Assembly (NCBI GenBank): GCA_020310875.1
Contig: CM035406.1
Coordinates: 87,171,664 to 87,235,663 of the forward strand
DNA from: Ceratopteris richardii
Taxonomy: Eukaryota; Streptophyta; Polypodiopsida; Polypodiales; Pteridaceae
Length of the DNA: 64,000 nt
Direction: 5' to 3'
Shown: positions 11,355-21,952 of the stretch, one piece after another
Position numbering within the stretch: position 1 is the first letter of the stretch
Layout: each line of letters begins with the position of its first letter
The notes under the pieces: generated by a model
Told to the model about the DNA's origin: nothing
The model's database searches: none
The model's input: the letters and a program-made list of their open reading frames with translations, nothing else
Program-made: the position numbers and the translations under genes

Positions 11355-12933
11355 ATGCATCAGATTCAAAAAATCCCAGAACCATCTAATTACAAAGAAG
11401 CTCAAGGACAACCTGAGTGGGAAGAAGCTATGCAAGTAGAAATGGATGCAATCGAGAAGAACAAAACTTGGACTCTTGTACCTAAGCCCACAAATCATCA
11501 AGTCATAGGAGTTAAGTGGCTTTATAAAGTTAAGTACAAGTCAGATGGCACATTAGACAAGTACAAAGTAAGGTTGGTAGCTAAGGGATACAAGCAACAA
11601 CATGGCATTGACTATGAAGAAACCTTTTCTCCTACTGCAAGATTCACAACCATAAGAATCATCTTAGCACTAAGTGCTCACTTTAAGTGGCCCATTTACC
11701 AGCTGGACGTCAAAAGTGCATCCCTCAATGGAGATCTTCAAGAAGAAGTATATGTTGAACAACCTGAAGGCTTCAAGTTCAAAGGCAAAGAAGATCAAGT
11801 CTACAAGCTTCACAAGGCACTTTACGGACTCAAGTAAGCTCCCAGTGCCTGGTATGAAAAGATTCACAAGCTCTTTGAAGACAAGGGATTTCACAGAAGC
11901 AATGCTGATTCTAATCTCTATATCTATAAAAAGGAGTCTTTACTAGCCATCATCATTCTCTATGTAGATGACTTGATCTTGACAGGCTCAGACGAAGAAC
12001 GCATCCAATTTATCATCACACAGGTTCATCTTGAGTACTCTATGATAGATCTTGGATTACTACACTACTTCTTGGGTATGGAAGTTTGGCAAACAAAAGA
12101 AGGTATATTCCTATTACAAAAGAAGTATTGTTCTGATCTACTTTCCAGATATAACATGGACCAGTGTCGTTCAGTTTCTATACCACTTGATCCAAACATC
12201 AAGCATACACTCGAGGACTCATCATCACTTGTGGATGTGCATACCTATCGACAGCTTGTTGGCTCATTACTCTATCTTGCCAACACTAGACCAGATATTT
12301 CTTATGCAGTTGGTATACTCAGTCAGTTTGCACATCAGCCTTTGTCAGACTCATTGGGATGCTGCTCAAAGACTACTTTGATACCTTGCCCTCACTCGAC
12401 ATCATGGTCTTTGGTATAGAGGGGGCATCGAACTCGCCGGATATTCAGATTCAGATTGGGCTGGTGATCCTGATTCTCGATGGTCTACTTCTAGGTATAT
12501 ATTCTTGCTTGGCTCAGGACCTTTCTCTTGGGCAAGTAAGAAGCAGCCTACAGTTGCTATATCATCCATCGAGGCAGAGTACCAAGCATCCAGCTTTGCA
12601 ACATGTGAGGCCATCTGGCTTTGACGTTTATTATCTGACATTGGTGTTTTATAGGATACTCCGACATGTATTCACATGGATAGCCAGTCAGCCTTGGCCA
12701 TCGCCAAGAATCCAGTGTTCCACGCTCGGACGAAGCACATCAAGATCCAATACCACTTCATCTGCAAGAAGCTCATATCTCAAGAGATTACTCTAGAGCA
12801 GTGTACCTCTCAGGAGAACCTGGCAGACATGTTCACGAAGGCTCTACCTCCGGTTCCGCTTCAACACTTGGTGGACCTCTATAGCATTCAGCCGCTCCAA
12901 AATGGAGCTGCAGAGGGGGTGTTGACAACATGA
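11355..12933 (+). pseudogene. copia C reverse transcriptase and RNase H
   Basis: RT runs from 11355 with [24 protein letters not shown] and YGLK; a TAA replaces the Gln codon after YGLK at 11835-11837. The catalytic YVDD is intact at 11961-11972. A frameshift near 12350 moves RNase H into another frame. The RNase H D and E motifs (YSDSDWAG and a degraded EAEY) are recognisable, and the last part (12676-12933) contains HARTKHIKIQYH. The reading frame ends against the polypurine tract (GCAGAGGGGG) that abuts the 3' LTR. Confidence 0.85.
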
Positions 12934-13329
12934 TTGTTCCTACTTCATCTACATTTGTATCTGCATGAGTGCATCTCCATTTTGTATCCAGGAGGCGCTA
13001 CATTTCTAGTCTATTTCCATTTTATATTGTATTTCCTTTGTATTTGGGTACGTTGCCATGTGCTTCTACCAGTTGTATTCATTCTCCTTTCAAGAGACTT
13101 ATCCCACATATGATGTACTTTTGAGAGCCCCTCCCATATAAGGAGGGCCTCTCCCCTCATTTGTAATTGGTTAGAAGCTTGAGGAGCCTAATCCATGCTC
13201 TTGGCAAGCTCATTTCTAATCAACATGAGTTTACCCATTTCATGGTGTACTCATTTTGTGTCTCACACATTCTTTGTTTTGTGAGAGTACTTTACTTTTA
13301 ATTTTGCTTCCACGTGTGTACTCTCTACA
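12920..13329 (+). repeat. 3' LTR of copia C
   Basis: A direct repeat of 6093-6507, it begins TGTTGA and ends CTCTCTACA. It is preceded by the purine run ending at 12919. The final codons of pol overlap its first bases. The flanking GTAGG at 13330-13334 is the target duplication. Confidence 0.93.
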
Positions 13330-14007
13330 GTAGGATGACTGTCCAGGTGGGTCTTGTTACTAAAGAAATTTGAATATCATATTGTTCATAGGCTAGGTGC
13401 TAGTCATGCAATTGACAATTTACTGTCACTCATTGATCATGGTAATGGAGCATGGAGCAACCCTTAGAACTTGATCATAAATAATTTAGCATCTAGTTGA
13501 TTAGCCAATGGTACTTGTATGAGTTGGAAGTGATTGCATTCACTTGAGTGTATATGTTACACACCTTTGTATAGACTTTAATGAAGTGTTTTTATATGCA
13601 TTTGGCCATAGACTAGTATGCATTTCTTACGTAATGTAGAAGAGGTGGAATCCACGAGTTTTTTAGATGAGTCATCAATTAGAAAGTTGAATGATTGATG
13701 ACTAAGAAATCAACCAAGAGAGAGCTCCACTCATTGACTAAAGGTCTCTATTTTCATGCAAACAATCAACTAGCAAGGTATGAGAGATCACTATGTTAGC
13801 TTTGTTAGCTAGTCTATCATTCTTTGAGTATCAGTCTCAAAATAAGGAAGCATCCTACTTTCTCCAAGAGTTGTACTATCAATTGCAATCAGAATAATGA
13901 ATAATTCAAGTCATTTGGTGTACTATTGTCTACTACTTGTTTGTCAAATCTTTGAACTTGTTGACTTTGAAGTCTTATTGTGTAAATTTTCATCCACAAT
14001 CGGATAT
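13330..14007. other. no gene recognised
   Basis: This AT-rich sequence is where the target of copia C resumes. Only short stop-rich frames are present. It presumably belonged to the same old DNA as 4300-6092 before copia C inserted. Confidence 0.4.
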
Positions 14008-15130
14008 GCACCTGAGTAAAATAGTGTGGTAGCGAGAAGGAATAGGACCATTGTGGAGGCATCTAGGTCTATGTTGAATGAGAAGAATTTACCAAATTAT
14101 ATGAGGGCCAAAGCAATATCAAATGGCACATATCTTATCAACAAACATCCTTCCAGTTCCCTACAAGGTATGGCACCTCATGAAGCTTGAGAACAAGGTT
14201 AGAACATTGTAAGATATTTGGTTGTGTTGCCTATGAACATATACCATCAAAGGTAAGAGGCAAGAAATGTATCTTCATAGGTTATGACCTGAATAAAAAA
14301 CGTTCCATATTGTATAATCCAAGGAGAAAGCTATTTGCAATTAGTAGAGATGTTGTCTTTGATGAAAAGAGGTCATGGTATGATGATACTTATGTAGTTA
14401 CTCTACCATATGATTTGGATAGTGACTTTGCATCACTCCCTAAAAAGGATGAACATGAACATGAGAATGAAAGGGAGCCAAAGCAGGAAGACAAATTATC
14501 TTCACTTGATTCACATAAGATCAAAAGGCTCAGCCAAATCCAAGAGTACAAGGATATAGTAGAATCTTCAAGTCAATCATTGAGGAGATCAAGAAGAGAG
14601 AAAAGAAAACCTCTTTAGTTACCAAAATAATCTATTTTCATGACAAAAGGGACTTGATTATTGGAAATCCAACCACATTTAAAGAAGCTGAAGAGAAACA
14701 AGAATGGAGTGAATCCATGGAAGTGGAGATAAAAGCATTTGGAGAAAATTAAACTTTGGAACCTGCACCAAAAATACCAAGCATGGAGGTAATTGATTCA
14801 AGATCAGCACATACAATCAAGAGAAGTTATGATGAAAGTATGAGAACCTATAAGGCAATGCTTGTTGCCAAAGGCTACTCCCAAACTTATGGAGTAGATT
14901 ATGATGAGACATACTCACCTCTGGCAAAAATTCCAACTATAGGAGTATTGCTATGTATAGAGGAGAATCTACTAGATGGATGTAAATAATTATGTTTTAA
15001 TGGATGGATAAAAAAAGAGGTTCATATGGATAATCTAGAAGGCGTAAAAGATACATGCTTCCTTGATCATGTATGCATGCTAAAGAAAGAAGTATATGGA
15101 TTGAAGCAAGCACAAGAACTTGGAAATGAT
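14008..15130 (+). pseudogene. copia fragment D: integrase C-terminus to RT
   Basis: It begins abruptly inside the integrase core at a degraded form of YTPEQNGVAERRNR. The open segment 14187-14618 carries FGCVAYEHIPSKVRG, CIFIGYDLNKK and SRDVVFDE. RT follows at 14756-14989 with KAMLVAKGYSQTYGVDYDET, and the equivalent of YGLKQA appears near 15098. Homology stops at about 15130, before YVDD. It lacks gag, protease, RNase H and LTRs. It is a relative of copia A, but the linker (YDLDSDFASLPKK) is clearly divergent. Confidence 0.8.
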
Positions 15131-15914
15131 ATGGTGGTATGGGATGATGTACTTAAGGATGATGACTAATTAAGTTGAAGTTCAAGTCTTTGAGTATATC
15201 CTAAGTTGTACAAGGAATGAAATTCATTTAGGATTTGCTTTGCTCTAGTTGAAGTTGGGTTGACTAGGGTGAGTGAACACTTCCTTTTTATATGCTACCT
15301 AGATTGGAAAAAGTAGTCCTCTAATCGGGTAATAGGTCAATGGATTTTAGTTAGAAGTGAACCATAATAACATCTAAGTTAGATGTTATGGCTAATCTCA
15401 AACTTCATTTCTCCAAACAAAATTCAAGTGGATTTTAGAATAAGTTCTCAAAGTTTTAGAATATCCATCCATTTTGTTAGATCCATGCACACATGTGATG
15501 CATAGAGATGCATCACAAATAGAAACTAGGCTAGATATTTCACATGATGTGCTATGGATCCTCACATTTCACATAATGAAAAAATGTATTGGGTAGGTAT
15601 ATTTAAATTTGATTCTTTGCATACTTTGTACTAGATTCAACTTGTCATGAAAAGATGGATGGTGCTTAGAATGATTTATGTAGGGATCAAATCATAAATG
15701 GACTCCCTCTTTTAAGATCTAGTATGGGATATGATCCCCTTCTATTTTAAGTGGCCGATCAGAGAGTTGACAACCATGCTCCTAAGTATGGACCATGGGC
15801 TCATGCGAAAAACTATTTTATAGTTGTATCTTGAAGCATATTTTCTAGGATTAAAATGATCTTCAAGGAGGAGGGATGTTATTAAGTTGCTTGGCAAGGT
15901 TTTAAGCTAATGTT
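15131..15914. other. no gene recognised
   Basis: AT-rich DNA without sizeable open frames or recognisable repeats, lying between two unrelated copia fragments. Confidence 0.4.
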
Positions 15915-16133
15915 TGTTGGAGTTTAAGGTCTGGCAAGCACATAAAGAGCTTCACAAGGAAGCTAAGAACACAACACAAAACATAATTCATTACCAAGTG
16001 AATGTACAAATATAAGTGACCTATAAGGGTTATAGGCATATATAGAAGCTGGGGGAAAGAAATTTCCTAAAGAGGGGAAAAAGTGCCCATACTTTCCTAA
16101 GTGTGTTCACACACATCATGAAATATATCAACA
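15915..16133 (-). repeat. 3' LTR of minus-strand copia E
   Basis: Read on the minus strand it starts TGTTGATATATTTCATG and ends CTCCAACA-like, bounded TG...CA. Just outside it on the pol side lies AATCCCCCTTAAG, the complement of the polypurine tract. It is 219 bp. The same LTR type occurs at 33894-34125 (232 bp) and 45206-45435 (230 bp), each sharing the phrase GATGTGTGTGAACACAC, so all three belong to one family. Confidence 0.85.
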
Positions 16134-16635
16134 AATCCCCCTTAAGAGTAATGCATTCAACAATGTGCTCACACTCATGTACGAGGAAGTGCCAAGCTAT
16201 GTGGAATGAGATCAATCCACAAATGGAAGTAAGCCCAAAACTTTGTGAAAAGCTTCAAACTTCTTCCTAGGGACAACCTTTGTGAAAAGGTATGCAATAT
16301 TATGTTGTGTGGGTACATAAGGCAAATTGATATGTCCAATAGAAAACCCATCCCTGACATAATGCCAATGCACCTCAGTGTGCTTTGTGCGAGCATGGAA
16401 TACATGGTTCCTCACAACTTCTAATGCACTTAATTGCCAATGAAGATGGTGGTGATAGAAGACTGAACAACACCCAAATCACCCAAAACGTTTTTGAGCC
16501 ACACACACTCAATGGTCATTGTGAAAGCTTCCCTATATTGAGTCTCACAACTAGAAGTTGCCACAAAAGGTTGCTTCTTGCCCAACCAAGTTATGCATGA
16601 GGTACCAAGCATGAAGCATTCACCTCCAAAAATCT
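16134..16635 (-). pseudogene. copia E RNase H C-terminal remnant
   Basis: Minus-strand frames at 16212-16415 and 16430-16612 encode the end of RNase H. The first contains HARTKHTEVHWHYVRDG and LFTKVVPRKKFEAFHKVLG. The second contains LGKKQPFVATSSCETQYREAF. They lie in different frames, so at least one frameshift separates them. Everything upstream of RNase H is missing beyond about 16635. The sequence closely parallels the tails of the copies at 31581-33816 and 40706-45435. Confidence 0.8.
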
Positions 16636-16784
16636 AAAATGGTATCCACTCTACCCAAAATTGAGGCACCTTGCAAACATCTCTCTGAAGGTTGTCTTTT
16701 GGGCAAAATGTAGCATTCCTCCTTCCCAAAAGATGGTTCAGTTTGAGCTGCTGAGAAATTACAACTTGTTCGTAGTGATGTTTA

Positions 16785-17390
16785 TGACCCTATGTGTTAT
16801 GAAGGGAGTCCTTATAGAAGAGATGGTGTGAACCATCTCTTGGGCTCCATTAGAAGGGCACACACATGAGTGCCATGTGGCACTCATGTGACTCCAATTA
16901 AGGAGTAATAACTCAAGAAGGGGGTACGCGGCTGGGCGGATAATCATCGAATATCTCCGTGCGTCTTAGTTAGGACAGCTCTTGGCCTTGAATGGTGCGC
17001 AAAGGAAGATGAAAAAATTGGGGGTTTCATTGGAGTTGACATTGGTATCAGAGCCTAGTTGAGAAATTGGGCGAGACGGAGGTTCGCGCCTCATTCATGG
17101 GCACTTGGAAAAAACGCTTATCCGTGGTGAGTGTGAAACTCGCCTTGGATGAAGGCGCATGGGCATTTGGGCACCCACAAAGGGTGGGATAGGTCCAAAT
17201 TTGGTCCATGTGCTAGAGTTTGAGGTTGGTGGAAGCGCTCATGCATGGAAAGTGGGTCCAAGAGTTAGAAGGGTCCACAAGTGAGCATTGAGGACAATGC
17301 TCAATCTAAGGGGGGAGGAATGTCACATCATCCTAGTAGGAGATGGTTGAACCACGCCTTAAGAGAGAGGATTAGGAAGTAATCCTCAAC
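16785..17390 (+). mobile_element. short LTR-element derivative: primer site and polypurine tract about 260 bp apart
   Basis: TGGTATCAGAGCC at 17045-17057 is a perfect initiator-Met primer site just after a possible LTR end (TTGACA at 17038-17043). At 17292-17320, a GAGGACAATGC phrase followed by TAAGGGGGGAGGAA has the form of a gypsy-type polypurine tract. TGTCACATCATCC from 17321 would be the 3' LTR start. Only about 260 bp, with no coding sequence, lies between them. This fits a terminal-repeat-in-miniature or a strongly deleted gypsy element. The two LTR bodies align only weakly (AGATGG and TGAACCA near 16821 and 17341), so the borders and the 16785 start are tentative. Confidence 0.5.
16863..16890. 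repeat. near-perfect 28-base inverted repeat
   Basis: CACATGAGTGCCA at 16863-16875 pairs exactly with TGGCACTCATGTG at 16878-16890 across a 2-base spacer. It lies inside the supposed 5' LTR of the short element. It would form a 13-bp hairpin in RNA or cruciform DNA. Confidence 0.85.
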
Positions 17391-17392
17391 CA

Positions 17393-17466
17393 TGGCTTTT
17401 GGGGCAAGTGGTTAGCCCATCGTACTCCTAACCGGGAGGTTGTGAGTTCAATTCTCAACACTATGT
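17393..17466 (+). tRNA. tRNA-like segment (pseudogene or SINE head), not a working tRNA
   Basis: TGGGGCAAGTGGTTAGC at 17400-17416 resembles a Pol III A box with D-loop. A short stem around CTAACC resembles an anticodon arm. GAGTTCAATTCTC near 17450 has the form of a B box with a T-stem. The outer seven bases do not pair as an acceptor stem, so it cannot be a functional tRNA. A tRNA-derived SINE fragment or decayed tRNA copy fits best. It lies directly before a copia fragment. Confidence 0.4.
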
Positions 17467-18943
17467 AGGCAACTTCATTGGGAACTACCTTTATTTCTTG
17501 ACTTTTACTAATGAATTCTCTAGGGATGCATGGGTGGATCCATTGAAGGAAAAGTCTAAAGTGTTTATGTTCTTTAAACAATTCTTGGTTATGGCTAAAA
17601 ATTTTTCAGCACATAAATTGGGCACCCTCCATTCTTATTGATGGGAATACATGCCTTCTGATTTTAATGCATGTGTGGTTGAGTGTGAGATAGAACATTA
17701 GTGTACAATGTTGTATGCACCTCAAAAAAATGGATTTCTTGAAATGAAAATCATGTACCTAATGGAAATGCCAAGGTGTATGGTCAAAAGTCAAGCTTTA
17801 CCACAAAGCTTTTGGCTTGAGGCTATCATGTGTGCAACAGATCTACTTAATAGGTGTCCCACCAAAGCACTGCAATCAATCACTCCACATGAGGCTTGGC
17901 ATGGTCCTGAGCCATCTATTGCTCATCTATGTGTCTTTGGTTGTATAGCATATGCATTAGTGCATGAACAACTAGTAGAAAATTGGATGATAAAGCCATG
18001 AAATGTATCTTTGTTGGGTATAGGTTGGAAAGTAAAGGCGATCATTTGTATCATTAATTGACTAAATGCATTTTGGTTAGCCGTGATGTTGTTTTCATGG
18101 AAGATGAAATTTATCCCTTAGTTTGATGTACTAAGAAGACATCAATTAGCTTGCAGGGTACGTATGAATCTTTGCTTCCTCTTCTACACGTGGATAGTCA
18201 TGTTTTGTTCTAAATGTGGCAATTTTTGAACCTTTATGGGTTCCAATTGATGATGTAGATCGTTCCATTTTTTATGCAAGTTTACATGATGCACTTGTTG
18301 ATGGGAGGGATGACATAGAAGAGGCTAAATCTATGCCTAAATGGATGGTGAAAATTTTGAGAGATAGCAAATTAGATTCACCTTTGTCATATCGTACTGA
18401 ATCAAGCTCTCGTGGTGGTTCCTTTGCATCAGATTGGTATGCAATGGCTACCTCTATTCTTTGTGATAAGAATGGGCATGTTTCTTTTGATGAAGCACAA
18501 AATTTAGAATATTGGATGGATGCTATGCAATTCAAATACAATGCTATTATGGAGAATGGTACTTGGTGTTCATGTGATTTCCCTCTAGGCAAAAAGACCA
18601 TTGGAACTAATTGGGTATACAAGCTAAAAGATAAACCTAATAGAACAATAGATAGGTATAAGGCTAGGCTTGTTTCCAAACTTTATGCTCAAGAGAGGCA
18701 TTGATTTTGATGAGATCTTTGCTCTTGCATGCCGAATGACTAGAGTTCGTAGCATTTGTGCACTTGCATCTTATCATGATTGGCATGTACATTATTTGGA
18801 AATTTTGAATGGGGATTCACATGAAGATGTGTTTTAAGACTCATGGTTCTTTGTAGAAAGGGCATGAAAACCAAGTGTGCATGTTGACAAAGGCATTATA
18901 TGGTTTTGAGAACAGTCCAACTGATAACACCTTATATGTTAAG
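17467..18943 (+). pseudogene. copia fragment G: integrase core to RT, cut by an LTR insertion
   Basis: It starts in the integrase core at the equivalent of FGNYLYFMTFIDDFSR. The position of the second catalytic Asp reads His-Ser-Tyr (Tyr codon 17636-17638), a change shared with the copy at 40706-45435. Frames at 17708-18001 (integrase C-terminal half) and 18216-18704 (linker and RT start, KKTIGTNWVYKLKDK) are separated by frameshifts. RT homology continues to SPTDNTLYVK, where an unrelated LTR begins at 18944. Protein similarity places it in the 40706-45435 family. Confidence 0.85.
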
Positions 18944-19994
18944 TGTTGGAGGAGATGGATGGATACCTCAAGGAAGTGAGGTGGTATTGCTAAAACCTTG
19001 TTTGTATCTATCCTAAATCACTTTAGATTTTGATAGTAGGCCCTTTTGACTTGCAAATGAAACCAAGAAAGTACCTATGTACTTTGGAGTAGATGTTTGA
19101 ACCAATTGAATCAAAACAGACTACTTTACAAATAGTTAGTCTCTCAAAACTTGTTAGTCTAGTCTACACACCTAATGGTTCTTTTGCTTAGTGCTCACAG
19201 TACCGTAACAATTGATAAAATTCCTTTTGAGGGAATCAGACTACCTAGATAGCTAACTATTGAAAGTGGAATCACCTAAAATGATAGGCTATACTCTGAG
19301 AAATCAACTTAGCAATCCAAAGCTTACCCCCAACTTTTTAAGGACCGAAGAGTAGATGAACAGTGAGCAGTTCGATGGTGATTTATCCCAAATGGCTGAA
19401 CCAAATACTTTGAAACTTTGATAGCATAAAATATACTTCAAGATAGTTCCAACAAGCTATAGATCATGCAAAATGGTTGAAATCACTGAGATATGACCAG
19501 ACAAAGTTCACTGTTTTGAGTAGTCATAGCTGAGAAGTAGATAGAGATGATCAATGAGGTATATGTATTACAACACATGATTATACAAGATCATTGGCAT
19601 TATAATGATGCTCAATGATAGTGGAATGAGTAAGCTATGGTGTAAGCTACTTAATTCTTGCAAGTGATCAATGGAAGAGCTGTCAATGAGGCCACACAAC
19701 CACGAGTTTTAACAAGCTCCTTTTATAAGTGTTTTCCTCCAAGTTTGATTTTGAATTCAAACTTGGCTCCATCTAAAAGTATCTCCTCTAATCTATGAGA
19801 TATTCTCTCTGACAATCTAGAGTCGTAACCAATATTCTATCTAACTCTACGAGTTGTAGTCTTAAGGATTTATCCTTTTACAAGTGGTAAATGATCAAGT
19901 ATTACAAGCCAAGGTTCACATGCTACATCAAGTGGTTGCGCATTTTTTCTTCCATGCCTAGCCAAATGTGAAGTCTTGGACATTTTCACCAACA
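18944..19994 (-). repeat. 3' LTR of minus-strand copia H
   Basis: It is 1051 bp, TGTTGG at the left and CCAACA at the right, i.e. a 6-base terminal inverted repeat. On the minus strand it follows the polypurine tract GAGGGGGAGT (complement at 19995-20005) and begins TGTTGGTGAAAATGTCC. A TATAAAAGG promoter motif lies on the minus strand near 19720. The neighbouring TTAAG (18939-18943) would be one half of the target duplication; the other half is lost with the element's right end. The LTR resembles that of copia A. Confidence 0.85.
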
Positions 19995-20115
19995 ACTCCC
20001 CCTCAAGCCAAACATCTTGGCTTGTATAGCTTCATCAATCCTCTTGAATATCCTGCAATCCAATCATTGTTTTAAACGTGCAAAACTTAGTACCATCAAG
20101 TGCTTTTGTTAACAA
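19995..20115 (-). pseudogene. copia H RNase H tail and polypurine tract (left of the nested element)
   Basis: On the minus strand this holds the last residues of pol (the equivalent of TKALDGTKLCRF in copia A), the terminal stop and the purine run. The coding sequence is interrupted at 20115 by copia I and resumes at 28225, after the AACAA duplication. Joining the flanks conceptually gives a continuous alignment with copia A across the insertion point, which confirms the nesting. Confidence 0.85.
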
Positions 20116-21328
20116 TGTTGAGGTTATGTGATGTCGCGGCAAAAGCTTGTTCACTAACAAGACTGTGGAAAATTGCCACGCCTCAACTAGAAATAAGCTA
20201 GAATGATATTAGAACACCTCTATAATCATCAATAGCTTAGCAATCTTTTGAAACTAAAAACTTTATAACTGTATTTAGTGAAAACTGAAAAATTCACTTT
20301 ATAGAAAGCTTTGCGTTTTCTTCAAGCTTTACTTCTGAACTGATTTACTTCAAACTTTACACTACTGTGTTTGCTTACAGTTAAATAATCTTACCGTCAC
20401 TTAACTGTGCCAAAACTATGTTTTGAACTCACCGAAACATCACCAGAACTTCATCAGAATGTCACCGTAATGTCACCATAATTGTACCGGAATGTTATCG
20501 GAATCAACTGCAATTTTGTTTGTAGTTACTTCAAATGATTGTTGATGAAGTAAGGAAGTAATACTTGAGCTTCCTTCAGTGAATGAACACTATCTGAAGT
20601 TTAAGAAAAAACTTCACTAGTTCTGGATGTCTTTACGGTCAGACTTTGTACTGTGCGTACATGTTCAGTTTCACAAAATTCTTTTGTCAGTTTGTAGTTC
20701 AGACTCCTAGCTTCAAGATGAGCTATCACTCATGAAAATATTTACACTGTGCTGTGAGATCTAACTCTCAGAAGTACCGAAAAATGTTTACTGAGAAAAA
20801 CTGTAACTGTTAACTAACTTTCACAGTAACATGAAATCACTTAGATTTCTTCACATATGAAGAATGCGCTCAAACTTCCACATGAACATGTGTTTTCTAT
20901 TAGAGAATATGTGTACAAAAATAGCTTGGCCTCACTTTGCTCATAGCTATGGAAAACTCTCCTACTCTAAGTAGTTATTCCTTACCATCTCTCTCAGATG
21001 AATACCCGATAGTTCAGGTTCTATTATTCATCTCTACATACGCAATCTCTAGCGTCTTCTATATCACTATCCTCAGTTTCTATATGCGCTATTCTATTCC
21101 GGTTCTCTATGCTCATACTCCGCTCCCTTTTTCGCATTCATATATGTACATTTTATTCCGAGATTCAAAACTCGTATTTTTGGAAGTTTCTATGAACTAT
21201 ATTACAGTTGTGAATTTGTCCCTTCACTAAGGCTTGATTTTCTGACTGTTTTTTTGTTTCTGCTTCTCTTTGTCTTTCTTCGTCTTTATGTCTGTTTGTA
21301 TGTCAAATTTGTGAGTGATTCTTCAAGA
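20116..21328 (-). repeat. 3' LTR of copia I (left copy)
   Basis: It is 1213 bp and begins TGTTGA in + orientation. The inner end reads CTTCAAGA where the other copy reads CTTCAACA, a point change in the terminal inverted repeat. The complement of the polypurine tract (GATCCCCCTCAATCAC) follows immediately at 21329. The repeated phrase CACCG...TCACCG in the middle is shared with the solo LTR at 24188-25421. Confidence 0.95.
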
Positions 21329-21365
21329 GATCCCCCTCAATCACTAATTTGCATTCTCTGATCTT

Positions 21366-21952
21366 TCATATATTCTTCTTTTCTTTTATAGCTGCCATTT
21401 CTTTGAATCTGATTGTCTTTACTCCATCTAAGCTCTTTGTCAGAATATCTGCAATCTGATCTTTTGTAGAGGAGTGTATACTATTTCAATCTCCTTCTCC
21501 ATTACCTTTTCCCTCAGGAAATGATATTGAATTTCTATGTGTTTTGTTCTTGCATGAAATACTAGATTTGTTGCAAGATACAACGAGCTCATATTATCTC
21601 CATGTATGATAGGTATACCTTGATCAATACCCATGCTTTTGAACAAGGTTTGCATCCATATCACTTCTTTAGCTGCTTCCACAAGTCCTTTATATTCTGC
21701 TTCAGTTGACGATAAAGCTACTGTATGCTGCTTCTTTGAACACCAGCTTACAAGCTTATCTCCCAGGTATATCATATACCCATGTGTTGATCTTCTGTCA
21801 TCTTGACTTCCTGCCCAGTCTGAGTCACTGTATGCTCTCAGCTTTATATCTGACGTAAAAGGATAATATAATCCTTCTTTTATAGTTCTTTTGATATATC
21901 TAAGAACTCTTTGTCCTACAACCCAATGTTGATCCTTCGGACAATGCATGAA
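21366..21952 (-). pseudogene. copia I RNase H
   Basis: The frame at 21440-21949 encodes RNase H with YSDSDWAGSQDDRRST, ALSSTEAEYKGL and HARTKHIEIQYH. A TAG at 21950-21952 replaces the Gln codon found in sister elements and cuts it from RT. A one-base frameshift near 21470 shifts the last 35 or so residues into another frame, which ends at TGA 21366-21368 just before the polypurine tract. Confidence 0.9.

Larger units (their letters stand above)
6093..13329 (+). mobile_element. complete, decayed Ty1/copia element C with target duplication
   Basis: Two direct LTRs (6093-6507 and 12920-13329) bound a primer site, gag, pol and a polypurine tract. The 5 bases before the element (6088-6092, GTAGG) are repeated exactly after it (13330-13334), which fixes both borders. 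The LTRs differ at roughly 5 % of positions by eye, so the insertion is old. Pol order is protease, integrase, RT, RNase H. An unusual 2.5-kb stretch without genes separates the primer site from gag. All frames carry stops. Confidence 0.95.

Noticed and set aside
18272..18679. Minus-strand frame of 135 codons
   Set aside because: Antisense to the copia G linker and RT.
20937..21230. 97-codon frame present in both LTRs of copia I (also 27833-28126)
   Set aside because: It lies within the LTR, is hydrophobic without a domain, and its conservation only reflects LTR identity; LTR-encoded proteins are not known in this lineage.
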